From Paenibacillus harenae DSM 16969 (GTDB lineage: Bacteria; Bacillota; Bacilli; Paenibacillales; Paenibacillaceae): a stretch of 64,000 nucleotides of DNA. Below, piece after piece: positions 14,952 through 22,216 of the stretch. Under the pieces are notes generated by a model. That model saw only the letters and a program-made list of their open reading frames with translations. It was not told the origin of the DNA and searched no databases. The position numbers and the translations under genes were made by a program. The stretch lies in assembly GCF_000422465.1 (NCBI RefSeq), contig NZ_KE383843.1, positions 398,399-462,398 on the forward strand, read 5' to 3'. How positions within the stretch are numbered: the first letter of the stretch is position 1; every line of letters begins with the position of its first letter.

Positions 14952-17159
14952 TCAGCTAATTTTAAACTGAGAGAGCGAGTCTTTCAGCTCGCGCGATACC
15001 GCGTCCAATTTCTCGGACAGCCGCACCATGCCGTCGCTGATGCTGAGCTGCTCGGAGCTGAGAGACGCTACTTCCTCGGACGTAGCCGACGATTCTTCCG
15101 CAACCGCGCTGACGTTGGTCATCGCTTCCGCCAATACCAATTGCGACTGATCGAGCTGGCTGATGGAATCCGTTACGAGATTAAGCTTCTCCGCGAAATG
15201 ACCCATTTGGCCTTGCACGCTCAAGAAAATTTGATTCGCTTCCTTGACCGAACCAATCTGCTCTTGGAATAACGGGTAAGCATCCGACAGCACATGAACC
15301 GTTTCATCAATTTCGCCTCTAATTTTTTCGGTAATTTGACCGACGACGTCAATGGATTGACGCGACTGGTCGGCAAGCTTGCGAATTTCATCCGCGACTA
15401 CCATGAAGCCCTTGCCCGCAGCGCCAGCGCGTGCCGCCTCGATCGTTGCGTTCAAGGATAAAATGTTCGTTTGCTTCGTTAAGTTATTAAGCACGTCCAA
15501 AATCTTAACGATCGAGCCGGTGCTTTCCTTGAGCGCATCGACTTTCTCAACCATCGAACGCGTCATTTCCTCCGTCATGCCCGTTTTCTCGATGAGAACG
15601 CCCATATACGCAGTACCCTGCTCGCTGGCCTTCTCAACCTCTGTGGCAGAACGCACCATTTGTTGATTCGCGTCGATTACCTTTTTCATTTGAACGTCGA
15701 TATTTGCAGTCAGGTCATTCCCCTTCTCCGCTTCAACCGCCAAGCTGGTTGCCCCGCCTGCGATCTCCTCTGTCGCGACCGCGATCTCTTTGGCCGAAAT
15801 AGCCGTCTTGCGGGATGCTTCGCTCAGGTCCGTCGCCGTTAATAGAACATCCTCAGCGGAACGCGTCGTCTGCACGGCGAGATCCGTAATTTGCGCCATC
15901 ATCAGATTAAAGCTTTGACCCAGCTCGCCGATCTCATCCCGGCGCTTGTTCATCGACGAACGAACGGTCAGGTTGCCCCGGGAGCCTTCGTTCATGAGGT
16001 TTCTGAGCTTCACAAGCGGATGCGCAATCATAAGGATAACCAGCAATCCGATTGCAATGGCAAGCAGGGCCGCCACGGCTACCGTAATCCAGGTGAGCGT
16101 CTGGATAGCCTTCGCATCCCGGACAAGCTCCTTCACCGGTATGGTTCCGACCAGCTTCCAGTCCATGGCCTCGAATGTTTTGTATGCCGCCAGAACATCC
16201 ATTCCATCCGTTGAGCTGACCGTTGCGGCACCGTGCCGCGCTTCATCGCCTTCCGTTGGCAAGCTGACTTTGGACGGCTTGCCGATCAGCGACAGATCAG
16301 GGGAAGCGATATAATTGCCGCTTGCGTCCAAGATCGACATTTCGCTGTCCTTGCCGAGAACGACATCGCCGTAACGATTGGTCACCGTCCCTAGCGCAAC
16401 CTCCAACAGCAATACATAGGAGGCTTCATTCGACGTCGTATCCTTTAGAAGCCGGCTTATCCCTATCGTTTTTACATCCGACTGTCCGGCAAGTCCTTCA
16501 GGCTGAGGTGCGATCCAGTTCGTTTTGCCTGACAAGTCTACCGTTTCCTTGAACCATTCCGACTGCATCAGCTTGTCCGCGCTGCTCGCGTTGGCGGATC
16601 CGGCTGTGACCGGGGTTAAGGCAGGATTGATCGGCAGCAGAATAAGTCCGCTTATGGAGTTGTTTCCCATGATGTAGCTTTGCATTTTATCGCCCAGCTT
16701 GCGGGACGCTTCAAATTTGCTGTAATCGTCGCCGCCGTCCATCATCAATCGAACGGTTTCGTGGAAATCCTTGTCAATTAGAATTTGAAGCGTCAAGTCC
16801 TCGTACGTTTTAAAAATAACGTCCAAGTTGCTCGCGACCTGATTAACGGTCTGAAAGCTGGCGTCCGACACCTTGTTTTCTATGATTTGCTTGGATTTCG
16901 AATAAGCCATTAGTCCTACTGTCAATACGCATGCGATAATGCTGCAAAAAATAATGAGAAACAGCTTCATTCCGACAGACTTGATCGGATTGGACAGCTT
17001 CGTTTCTTTCATGGCCTCCTTCGTTGCTTTCGATAATGCCTTCAAGCTTGATTGCGCTTTCATCGCAAGCTCGGAACGATCTTTGCCCGTTGCGTTCGAT
17101 GTAGATTCGTTCTCTTCCTGCTTCGAATTTTTCTCTTTTTTCTCTTCTTCCTTTTTCAT
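14952..17159 (-). CDS. Methyl-accepting chemotaxis protein with cytoplasmic N-terminal extension
   Basis: A transmembrane chemoreceptor of 735 residues. After an unusual charged, Lys/Glu/Ser-rich cytoplasmic leader of about 63 residues come a first membrane helix (about 64-86), a dCache-type extracellular sensor region (about 90-350), a second helix (about 357-380), a HAMP domain, and a long helical signalling domain with the conserved hairpin tip around DEIRKLADQSRQ. The ligand is unknown. The ATG at 17157-17159 follows GGCGGTG; the upstream in-frame ATG lacks a ribosome site. A SigD-like -10 box 95 bases upstream places it in the motility regulon. It is monocistronic with its own terminator. 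Confidence 0.93.
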   Translation of the reverse strand: MKKEEEKKEKNSKQEENESTSNATGKDRSELAMKAQSSLKALSKATKEAMKETKLSNPIKSVGMKLFLIIFCSIIACVLTVGLMAYSKSKQIIENKVSDASFQTVNQVASNLDVIFKTYEDLTLQILIDKDFHETVRLMMDGGDDYSKFEASRKLGDKMQSYIMGNNSISGLILLPINPALTPVTAGSANASSADKLMQSEWFKETVDLSGKTNWIAPQPEGLAGQSDVKTIGISRLLKDTTSNEASYVLLLEVALGTVTNRYGDVVLGKDSEMSILDASGNYIASPDLSLIGKPSKVSLPTEGDEARHGAATVSSTDGMDVLAAYKTFEAMDWKLVGTIPVKELVRDAKAIQTLTWITVAVAALLAIAIGLLVILMIAHPLVKLRNLMNEGSRGNLTVRSSMNKRRDEIGELGQSFNLMMAQITDLAVQTTRSAEDVLLTATDLSEASRKTAISAKEIAVATEEIAGGATSLAVEAEKGNDLTANIDVQMKKVIDANQQMVRSATEVEKASEQGTAYMGVLIEKTGMTEEMTRSMVEKVDALKESTGSIVKILDVLNNLTKQTNILSLNATIEAARAGAAGKGFMVVADEIRKLADQSRQSIDVVGQITEKIRGEIDETVHVLSDAYPLFQEQIGSVKEANQIFLSVQGQMGHFAEKLNLVTDSISQLDQSQLVLAEAMTNVSAVAEESSATSEEVASLSSEQLSISDGMVRLSEKLDAVSRELKDSLSQFKIS

Positions 17160-17253
17160 AGGGAAAGACACCGCCTTTAATATTGTAAGTCTAATTAGGT
17201 CCATTGGCTGCTAGCGAATCTTGCCGAAATATGTATTTTCGATCTATTATTTA

Positions 17254-17280
17254 ATATCGGCAGTCGCTGATCAATTCATA
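17254..17280 (-). promoter_or_regulatory. SigD-type promoter of the chemotaxis receptor gene
   Basis: On the minus strand GCCGATAT (17254-17261) is a perfect match to the SigD -10 element. Fifteen bases upstream is TATG (17277-17280), a half match to the TAAA -35. Flagellar sigma control suits a chemoreceptor. Confidence 0.6.
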
Positions 17281-17291
17281 ATACTGAAGAC

Positions 17292-17329
17292 AAAAAAAAG
17301 AGCCTTATTTTATCGAAAAAATAAGACTC
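17292..17329 (-). terminator. Rho-independent terminator of the mltG-yrrN-yrrO operon
   Basis: The stem GAGTCTTATTTT...AAAATAAGGCTC with a small loop is followed by eight Ts on the minus strand, 20 bases beyond the yrrO stop. Confidence 0.88.
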
Positions 17330-17348
17330 CGGTATTAGATCTTTCCGT

Positions 17349-18611
17349 CTACTTCTTTCCGGTTTTTTTACGCATCATATCCATCGGATAAACGGGCTTT
17401 AATGTCCGGATGCGAATCTGCTGAAGCGGATGTCTCGCCGCATCTATTGCTTGGCCATCGGCATCGGTTATTTCCGTTACGGTTTGTTTAAAAAGGGTTC
17501 CCTGCGGCCCGACGAATTCCACCTCTTGCCCAAGCTTGAAATGGTTGCGCTGCTGCACGGTCGCAAATCCCGTACCGGCATCATAATCAAGCACGACACC
17601 GGCAAAATCATAAGGGGCCGCCTTTTCTTCCGGCTCGTAAATATGATCCTCCGGTCCTGGAGTATCCAGGAAAAAGCCCGTGTTCAGCGGCCTGTTGGCA
17701 GCTTTGTTGATCTCCTCTATCCACTCCGGCTTGACGACGAAGTCCGCCGGATTCTCGAAATACGAATCGATCGCCTGCCGATAAACGTTAACGACCGTAG
17801 CCACGTAATGAATGCTCTTCATCCGGCCTTCAATTTTGAAGCTGTCCACGCCGACCTCGATCAGCTCGGGCAAATATTCGATCATGCACAAATCCTTGGA
17901 GCCCATCGTAAACTTGTCTTCGTCCTCCGGATAAAGCGGCATATCGTCAACGAACAGGTCATACTTCCAGCGGCATGACTGCGAGCATCCGCCGCGGTTT
18001 GAATCCCGGTCCGTGAAATGATTCGATAGCACGCACCGGCCGGAGAAAGACGAGCACATCGCACCGTGGATGAAGGCTTCGATTTCAATATCGACATGCT
18101 TCTTAATTTCCGCAATATCCTTAAAGCTCGTCTCACGGGCTAATACGACGCGAGGCAAACCTTCTTCCTTCCAAAATTGGACCGCCTGCCAATTCAACGT
18201 CGATTGCTGCGTGCTCAAGTGGACCTCCAGCTTCGGCGCTGCCCGCTGTGCTGTCTCAATGATGACGGGATCAGCCGCAATAATCGCGGATATGCCGGCT
18301 TCCTCCAAGCTTCGCAAATAGTCCTCCAAGCCTTCGATATCTTCATTGTGGGCATAGATGTTCGTTGCGACGAATACTTTGGCTCCGTACCTGTTCGCGA
18401 ATTCCACGCCCTCCTTCATTTCCTCAAAGCTGAAGTTATCCGCATTGGAACGGAGACCGTATTTTTGTCCGCCTATATAAACGGCATCGGCGCCGTAATG
18501 AACCGCAAATTTCAGCTTCTCCAAATTGCCGGCCGGTGCAAGCAGCTCTGGCTTGTTCAGGCGATGGCGCTTTCCTTGGTACCGCTGGGTTGTTTTCTCT
18601 GTAACCGTCAT
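17349..18611 (-). CDS. yrrO: U32 family tRNA hydroxylation protein YrrO/TrhP2
   Basis: A U32-family protein of 420 residues. Relatives labelled as peptidases (RlhA, TrhP) are now known to hydroxylate RNA; YrrO of B. subtilis works in making 5-hydroxyuridine at wobble position 34 of tRNA using a prephenate-derived route. The N-terminal barrel opens with KPELLAPAGN, and the iron-sulfur cysteines are visible in GAMCSSFSGRC and GGCSQSC. A C-terminal beta domain (about 335-410) follows. It lies 18 bases downstream of yrrN, and the two probably act together. The usual methyltransferase partner trmR is not in this cluster. Confidence 0.92.
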   Translation of the reverse strand: MTVTEKTTQRYQGKRHRLNKPELLAPAGNLEKLKFAVHYGADAVYIGGQKYGLRSNADNFSFEEMKEGVEFANRYGAKVFVATNIYAHNEDIEGLEDYLRSLEEAGISAIIAADPVIIETAQRAAPKLEVHLSTQQSTLNWQAVQFWKEEGLPRVVLARETSFKDIAEIKKHVDIEIEAFIHGAMCSSFSGRCVLSNHFTDRDSNRGGCSQSCRWKYDLFVDDMPLYPEDEDKFTMGSKDLCMIEYLPELIEVGVDSFKIEGRMKSIHYVATVVNVYRQAIDSYFENPADFVVKPEWIEEINKAANRPLNTGFFLDTPGPEDHIYEPEEKAAPYDFAGVVLDYDAGTGFATVQQRNHFKLGQEVEFVGPQGTLFKQTVTEITDADGQAIDAARHPLQQIRIRTLKPVYPMDMMRKKTGKK

Positions 18612-18629
18612 TCTCTCTACCTCCTGCTA

Positions 18630-19562
18630 TCAATACACCTGCTCTTTATAAAAGAAACCATAGCTCAGCTCGCGATTCGGATCCTGCGCTTCGCGGATCC
18701 TATCCAGCCACTCCTCTTGAAACGTATAGCCTTGCGGATCCGCTATGTAGGCATCGATCGCTTGCCGGTAGGCGCGAATGACGATTTCGTTATAATCAAT
18801 GGACTTCATAATGCCTTCCACCTTTAAGCTGGCCACGCCGGCATCCATGAGCTCATGCAAATTTTCAATCATGCATATATCATCCGAGCTCATTATATGC
18901 GTTCCGTTCGCATCCTCGAATATCGGATAACGCTCATCCTTCCGTTCCGCTTCCATAACGTATAATCCGCGGTCCTTGTCCCTTCGATCAAGCCTGTCCG
19001 TCTCCTGCTGATGCTCCATGTAACTGTTCACCAGCGAGCGCTTGGAATGATAAATGTTCGTCATCCCGTGTACTTGCACCTGCAGCTCGAGCGCCGTGCT
19101 TGCGGCCGTTTCAACGATCTGCTCCATATTGAGCTCTCGCGCCAGCACAAACCGAGAAGCCCCTCTGCGTCCCCAATAGTCGGCCGTGACGTAGTTCGTC
19201 GATGTCATTTCCGCATTCCAGTGCAAGGCTATACCGGGCGCATGCACCCGCGCAGCCATAAGAACGGCGGGATCGCCGAATACGATCGCGTCGACGCCCG
19301 TTTCTGCGAGAGCGGCCATGTAGGCTTGCAGGCTTTCCACGGCTTCGTTATCCATCAAATTGTTAACCGCCGCATAGATTTTAACGCCTGTTGGGTTGGC
19401 GATTCGGACGGCCTCGGCTATTTGATCTATAGGAAATTCACCGGGCAGCCGCATTCCGTAACGGGCTTCGCCGATCACGAAGGCATCGGCGCCTGCGGCT
19501 ATCAGCCGCTCCAGCTCGTTCAGCGAAGCAGCGGTAGTCAGTAACTCCGGCTTGTATGACAT
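18630..19562 (-). CDS. yrrN: U32 family protein YrrN/TrhP1
   Basis: The smaller U32-family partner of 310 residues, equivalent to TrhP1 of B. subtilis, needed for hydroxylation of wobble uridine in tRNA. It opens with the family barrel motif (KPELLTTAASLNELERLI) and has GEARYGMRLPGEF and KVEGIMKSIDYNEIVIRAYR. The cysteine clusters seen in YrrO are absent, as in other TrhP1 proteins, so it probably supports YrrO and may not carry a cluster. The ATG follows GGGGGGA with normal spacing. It sits between mltG and yrrO in one operon. Confidence 0.9.
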   Translation of the reverse strand: MSYKPELLTTAASLNELERLIAAGADAFVIGEARYGMRLPGEFPIDQIAEAVRIANPTGVKIYAAVNNLMDNEAVESLQAYMAALAETGVDAIVFGDPAVLMAARVHAPGIALHWNAEMTSTNYVTADYWGRRGASRFVLARELNMEQIVETAASTALELQVQVHGMTNIYHSKRSLVNSYMEHQQETDRLDRRDKDRGLYVMEAERKDERYPIFEDANGTHIMSSDDICMIENLHELMDAGVASLKVEGIMKSIDYNEIVIRAYRQAIDAYIADPQGYTFQEEWLDRIREAQDPNRELSYGFFYKEQVY

Positions 19563-19619
19563 AGGATTTTCCCCCCTCGAAAAATAACGGCTGCAGCTTC
19601 GTATTTCGTTCTATTCGAT

Positions 19620-20732
19620 TTAACCTGCAGCTTGATTACTTTTCTCGATGTTTTTCAAATGCTCTTGATATGTCTTCGCGAATAGATGCGACTGGCTGCC
19701 GTCTTTTTTCGTCACATAGAACAAATAATCGGATTCCTCCGGATATAATGCGGCAGTAATCGAAGCCATGCTCGGACTTGCGATAGGTCCCGGCGGCAAC
19801 CCCTCGACCTTGTACGTATTGTACGGGCTGTCTATCTGCAAATCCTTCTCGTACAATCTCTCCTTTGGTTTATCGAGGGAATATTGTACGGTCGCGTCAA
19901 TTTGCAGCATCATGCCGTCCTCAATCCGGTTATAAATAACGCCGGCGACAAGAGCGCGCTCCTCGTCGATGACCACTTCCCGCTCGACAAGCGAAGCAAT
20001 CGTAAGCAGCTCATGCAGCGTCATCTTTTTCTCTTCAAGGACATCCATCCAGCCTTCAGGCAGCACTTCCAGCTTGCGGTCCAGTTCGGATAACATCCGT
20101 CTTATGATATCCTCCTCCGTACTCCCCTTTTTCAATTCATACGTTTCCGGGAACAGATATCCCTCCAGCTTCTGGTGAAGCTTATCATTTTCCGGAATGG
20201 AACGTACGGCCTCCGCGTCGCCGTATGCGGTATTCGTAGCAGCCAGCTTTATAAATTTATCCCGGTCTATCAGCTTCTCTGCCGCAAGCTTGTCCGCGAT
20301 TTGCAGTACGGTGAAGCCTTCAGGTATCGTAAAGCGAATCGTCTCCACTGCCACCGTATCGCCGGCGTTCAGCTTCGCGATAATCGCATCATGCTCCATT
20401 CCCGGGTTAAGCTCATAGAGGCCCGCTTGAAAGCGCGCACCCTGATCATTCAGTTTTAAATAGTACTTGAAAATAAATGAGTTCTTAATAATGCCGTTCT
20501 GCTCCAGCAAATCGGCAACCTCGTTTGCCGAGGTTCCCTTGGGAATTTCAACCTTTACCGCGTCGCCGGCCTTTGTCGGCTGCAGGCTGCTCCAGACGTA
20601 TAAGGCGAAGCTTCCCGCAGCGATGATCATGATACTTAGCAGGCTCAGTATAACCCACAAGGTAATACGGCTGCGCTTCGGACCCGAAATTTGATTATCG
20701 TTATACTCCGGGCGCTGTGATGACTTGTTCAA
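19620..20732 (-). CDS. mltG: Endolytic murein transglycosylase MltG (YceG-like)
   Basis: A membrane enzyme of 370 residues that cleaves nascent glycan strands and so sets strand length during cell-wall growth. It has a cytoplasmic N-terminus, one membrane helix (about 24-48), a LysM-like subdomain (about 58-130) and the YceG catalytic domain, whose catalytic glutamate lies in ASLVEREV and whose signature INSPYNTY is here IDSPYNTY. The start is a TTG preceded by a strong AGGAGG at 7 bases. It heads the mltG-yrrN-yrrO operon; in B. subtilis trmR lies between mltG and yrrN, but here only 57 bases separate them. Confidence 0.95.
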   Translation of the reverse strand: MNKSSQRPEYNDNQISGPKRSRITLWVILSLLSIMIIAAGSFALYVWSSLQPTKAGDAVKVEIPKGTSANEVADLLEQNGIIKNSFIFKYYLKLNDQGARFQAGLYELNPGMEHDAIIAKLNAGDTVAVETIRFTIPEGFTVLQIADKLAAEKLIDRDKFIKLAATNTAYGDAEAVRSIPENDKLHQKLEGYLFPETYELKKGSTEEDIIRRMLSELDRKLEVLPEGWMDVLEEKKMTLHELLTIASLVEREVVIDEERALVAGVIYNRIEDGMMLQIDATVQYSLDKPKERLYEKDLQIDSPYNTYKVEGLPPGPIASPSMASITAALYPEESDYLFYVTKKDGSQSHLFAKTYQEHLKNIEKSNQAAG

Positions 20733-20805
20733 CCTTAGACCTCCTCGTTATTTTACGAAACCGTTTATCATCCAAGCAATGAATCTTATAAATGGTTAGA
20801 ATTCA

Positions 20806-20835
20806 ACAAAAGAGCGGTTATCAGCCGCCCTTTTG
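20806..20835 (-). terminator. Rho-independent terminator of the alaS operon
   Basis: On the minus strand GGGCGGC-TGATAA-CCGCTC is flanked by AAAA and TTTTG, 27 bases beyond the last gene of the alaS-ireB-ruvX-yrzB cluster. Confidence 0.75.
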
Positions 20836-20861
20836 TCTACTGCATATGTTCTTGTAGCCCC

Positions 20862-21173
20862 TCACGGCCGCTCGTCGTCCGCAAACAATAAGTCGTCATA
20901 TGCTTCTGACGCAGCTTCCCATTCTTCATCATCCTCGATTGTTTCCAAATGAGGCTCTCCGTTCGTATGAACGACGCGAAACAGCTCAACCTCATCCTCG
21001 CGCCGCATCTGTTCGGACTGGAGAGCGGCGTAGACGCGATCCCCCAGTTGAAACTCGGCTTTAATATCGAAAGCCAGGGCGTTACCGTCCTCTGCCTCTA
21101 ATTCGATCTCGTTTCCGAACGCTTCCTTTAGGCTGTTCAGCTTCCTCACTGCCGCTTGTTCCGGGCCGGTCAT
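20862..21173 (-). CDS. Second DUF1292 family acidic protein
   Basis: A small acidic protein of 103 residues in the DUF1292 (YrzB) family, of unknown biochemical function. It shares the YrzB pattern of short beta strands ending in an acidic segment (LETIEDDEEWEAASEAYDDLL), which aligns with the tail of the upstream neighbour, so the two are tandem paralogues. Its ATG overlaps the upstream stop codon by one base (TAATG), which means translational coupling. It is the last gene before a terminator. B. subtilis has only one such gene at this locus. Confidence 0.8.
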   Translation of the reverse strand: MTGPEQAAVRKLNSLKEAFGNEIELEAEDGNALAFDIKAEFQLGDRVYAALQSEQMRREDEVELFRVVHTNGEPHLETIEDDEEWEAASEAYDDLLFADDERP

Positions 21174-21469
21174 TAGTTCTGCTCCTCCAACTCGCCCAGC
21201 AGCGTGTTGAATGTTTCTTCAACCATGTTCCATTCTTCCTCGTCCTCGATCGTGTAGAGCTTCAGGTCGTCGCCTTCCTCCTCGTAGCGGAAAGCGTATA
21301 CTTCGTCTTCTTCATCGTTTTCGCTGGCAAGCGGAACGACCATCATATATTTCTGATCGGAACCATCAACCTCGAACTTCATGATGACCTCGAATTCTTC
21401 TTCATTTCCTTCTTCGTCCGGGATATAAATAATTTCCGGCTCTTCAAATTCCATATCTTCTTTTGTCAT
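21173..21469 (-). CDS. yrzB: DUF1292 family protein YrzB
   Basis: A very acidic protein of 98 residues in the DUF1292 family, function unknown. It lies in the conserved alaS-ireB-ruvX-yrzB order of Bacillota. Alternating Glu/Asp-rich strands (for example TIEDEEEWNMVEETFNTLL) are typical. I chose the ATG at 21467-21469 because AGGTGAGG lies six bases before it; an in-frame start four codons upstream would overlap ruvX without a ribosome site. It is coupled to the paralogue downstream. Confidence 0.88.
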   Translation of the reverse strand: MTKEDMEFEEPEIIYIPDEEGNEEEFEVIMKFEVDGSDQKYMMVVPLASENDEEDEVYAFRYEEEGDDLKLYTIEDEEEWNMVEETFNTLLGELEEQN

Positions 21470-21477
21470 GTTTACCC

Positions 21478-21894
21478 TCACCTTTTCGCTTTAGAATCGA
21501 GATAATTTTGCAAAATAAGCATCGCCGCCATTTTGTCTATGACAAGCCTGCGCTTCTTCCGACTGACATCCGCTTCAAGAAGCGTTCGCTCGGCAGCTAC
21601 TGTTGTCAGCCTTTCATCCCAAAGGTGAACAGGTATGTTTAGCTTTTGCTGAAGCTGTTCTGCAAATGCGATGCAAATTTCACCACGCGGACCAATTGTT
21701 CCATTCATGTTTTTCGGCAGGCCGACGACAATCTCGCTAACCTCATGCTCCTTCACCAGGTCCGCAATGCGGTCAAACTCCCCTGCGTCGCGCCTGCGTT
21801 CAACAACCCCGATTCCTTGCGCGGTCCAGCGAAACGCATCGCTGACGGCAACGCCAATGTTACGGTCGCCGTAGTCCAATCCCATTAATCTCAT
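21478..21894 (-). CDS. ruvX: Holliday junction resolvase-like RuvX (YqgF)
   Basis: A 138-residue RNase H-fold protein of the YqgF/RuvX family, implicated in processing the 5' end of pre-16S rRNA and in bacterial Holliday-junction cleavage. Catalytic acidic residues appear in MGLDYGDRNIGVAVSD and in the LWDERLTTVAAE region. It sits between ireB and yrzB in the standard Bacillota order, within the alaS operon. Confidence 0.94.
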   Translation of the reverse strand: MRLMGLDYGDRNIGVAVSDAFRWTAQGIGVVERRRDAGEFDRIADLVKEHEVSEIVVGLPKNMNGTIGPRGEICIAFAEQLQQKLNIPVHLWDERLTTVAAERTLLEADVSRKKRRLVIDKMAAMLILQNYLDSKAKR

Positions 21895-21919
21895 TTCTTG
21901 TCCGGCTCCTGACCCTTGA

Positions 21920-22180
21920 TTATTGTTTCTTGTGGTTCAAATAAAACCGGACAAGCTCTTCGATCAATTCGTCCCGTTCCTTCTTGCGAATCAAACTTCT
22001 GGCGTTGTTGTGCCGCGGGATATACGCGGGGTCTCCGGACAGCAAATACCCAACGATCTGGTTAATCGGATTATACTCTTTCTCCAGGAGCGCCTCATGC
22101 ACGGACAGCAGAATATCCTGAGAAGATTCAGCCCCTTCTGCCTTCACGTTAAACTTCATCGTTTTGTCCATGGAACTCAT
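21920..22180 (-). CDS. IreB family regulatory phosphoprotein
   Basis: A small cytoplasmic protein of 86 residues of the IreB (DUF965, YrzL) family. In Enterococcus IreB is a substrate of a PASTA kinase and affects cephalosporin resistance; the role here is not known. The sequence is strongly conserved (EYNPINQIVGYLLSGDPAYI, then HNNARSLIRK). The ATG at 22178-22180 lies 8 bases after GAGGTG and is preferred to a GTG three codons upstream that overlaps this ribosome site. It follows alaS in the same operon. Confidence 0.92.
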   Translation of the reverse strand: MSSMDKTMKFNVKAEGAESSQDILLSVHEALLEKEYNPINQIVGYLLSGDPAYIPRHNNARSLIRKKERDELIEELVRFYLNHKKQ

Positions 22181-22216
22181 CGCCAGCACCTCGCTTTCAA
22201 CCGCTTTTCATTCCTA

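Noticed and set aside
17349..19562. Two U32 'collagenase-like peptidases'
   Set aside because: The peptidase label is historical. Motifs and the gene order match the tRNA hydroxylation proteins TrhP1 and TrhP2, so a protease role is not claimed.
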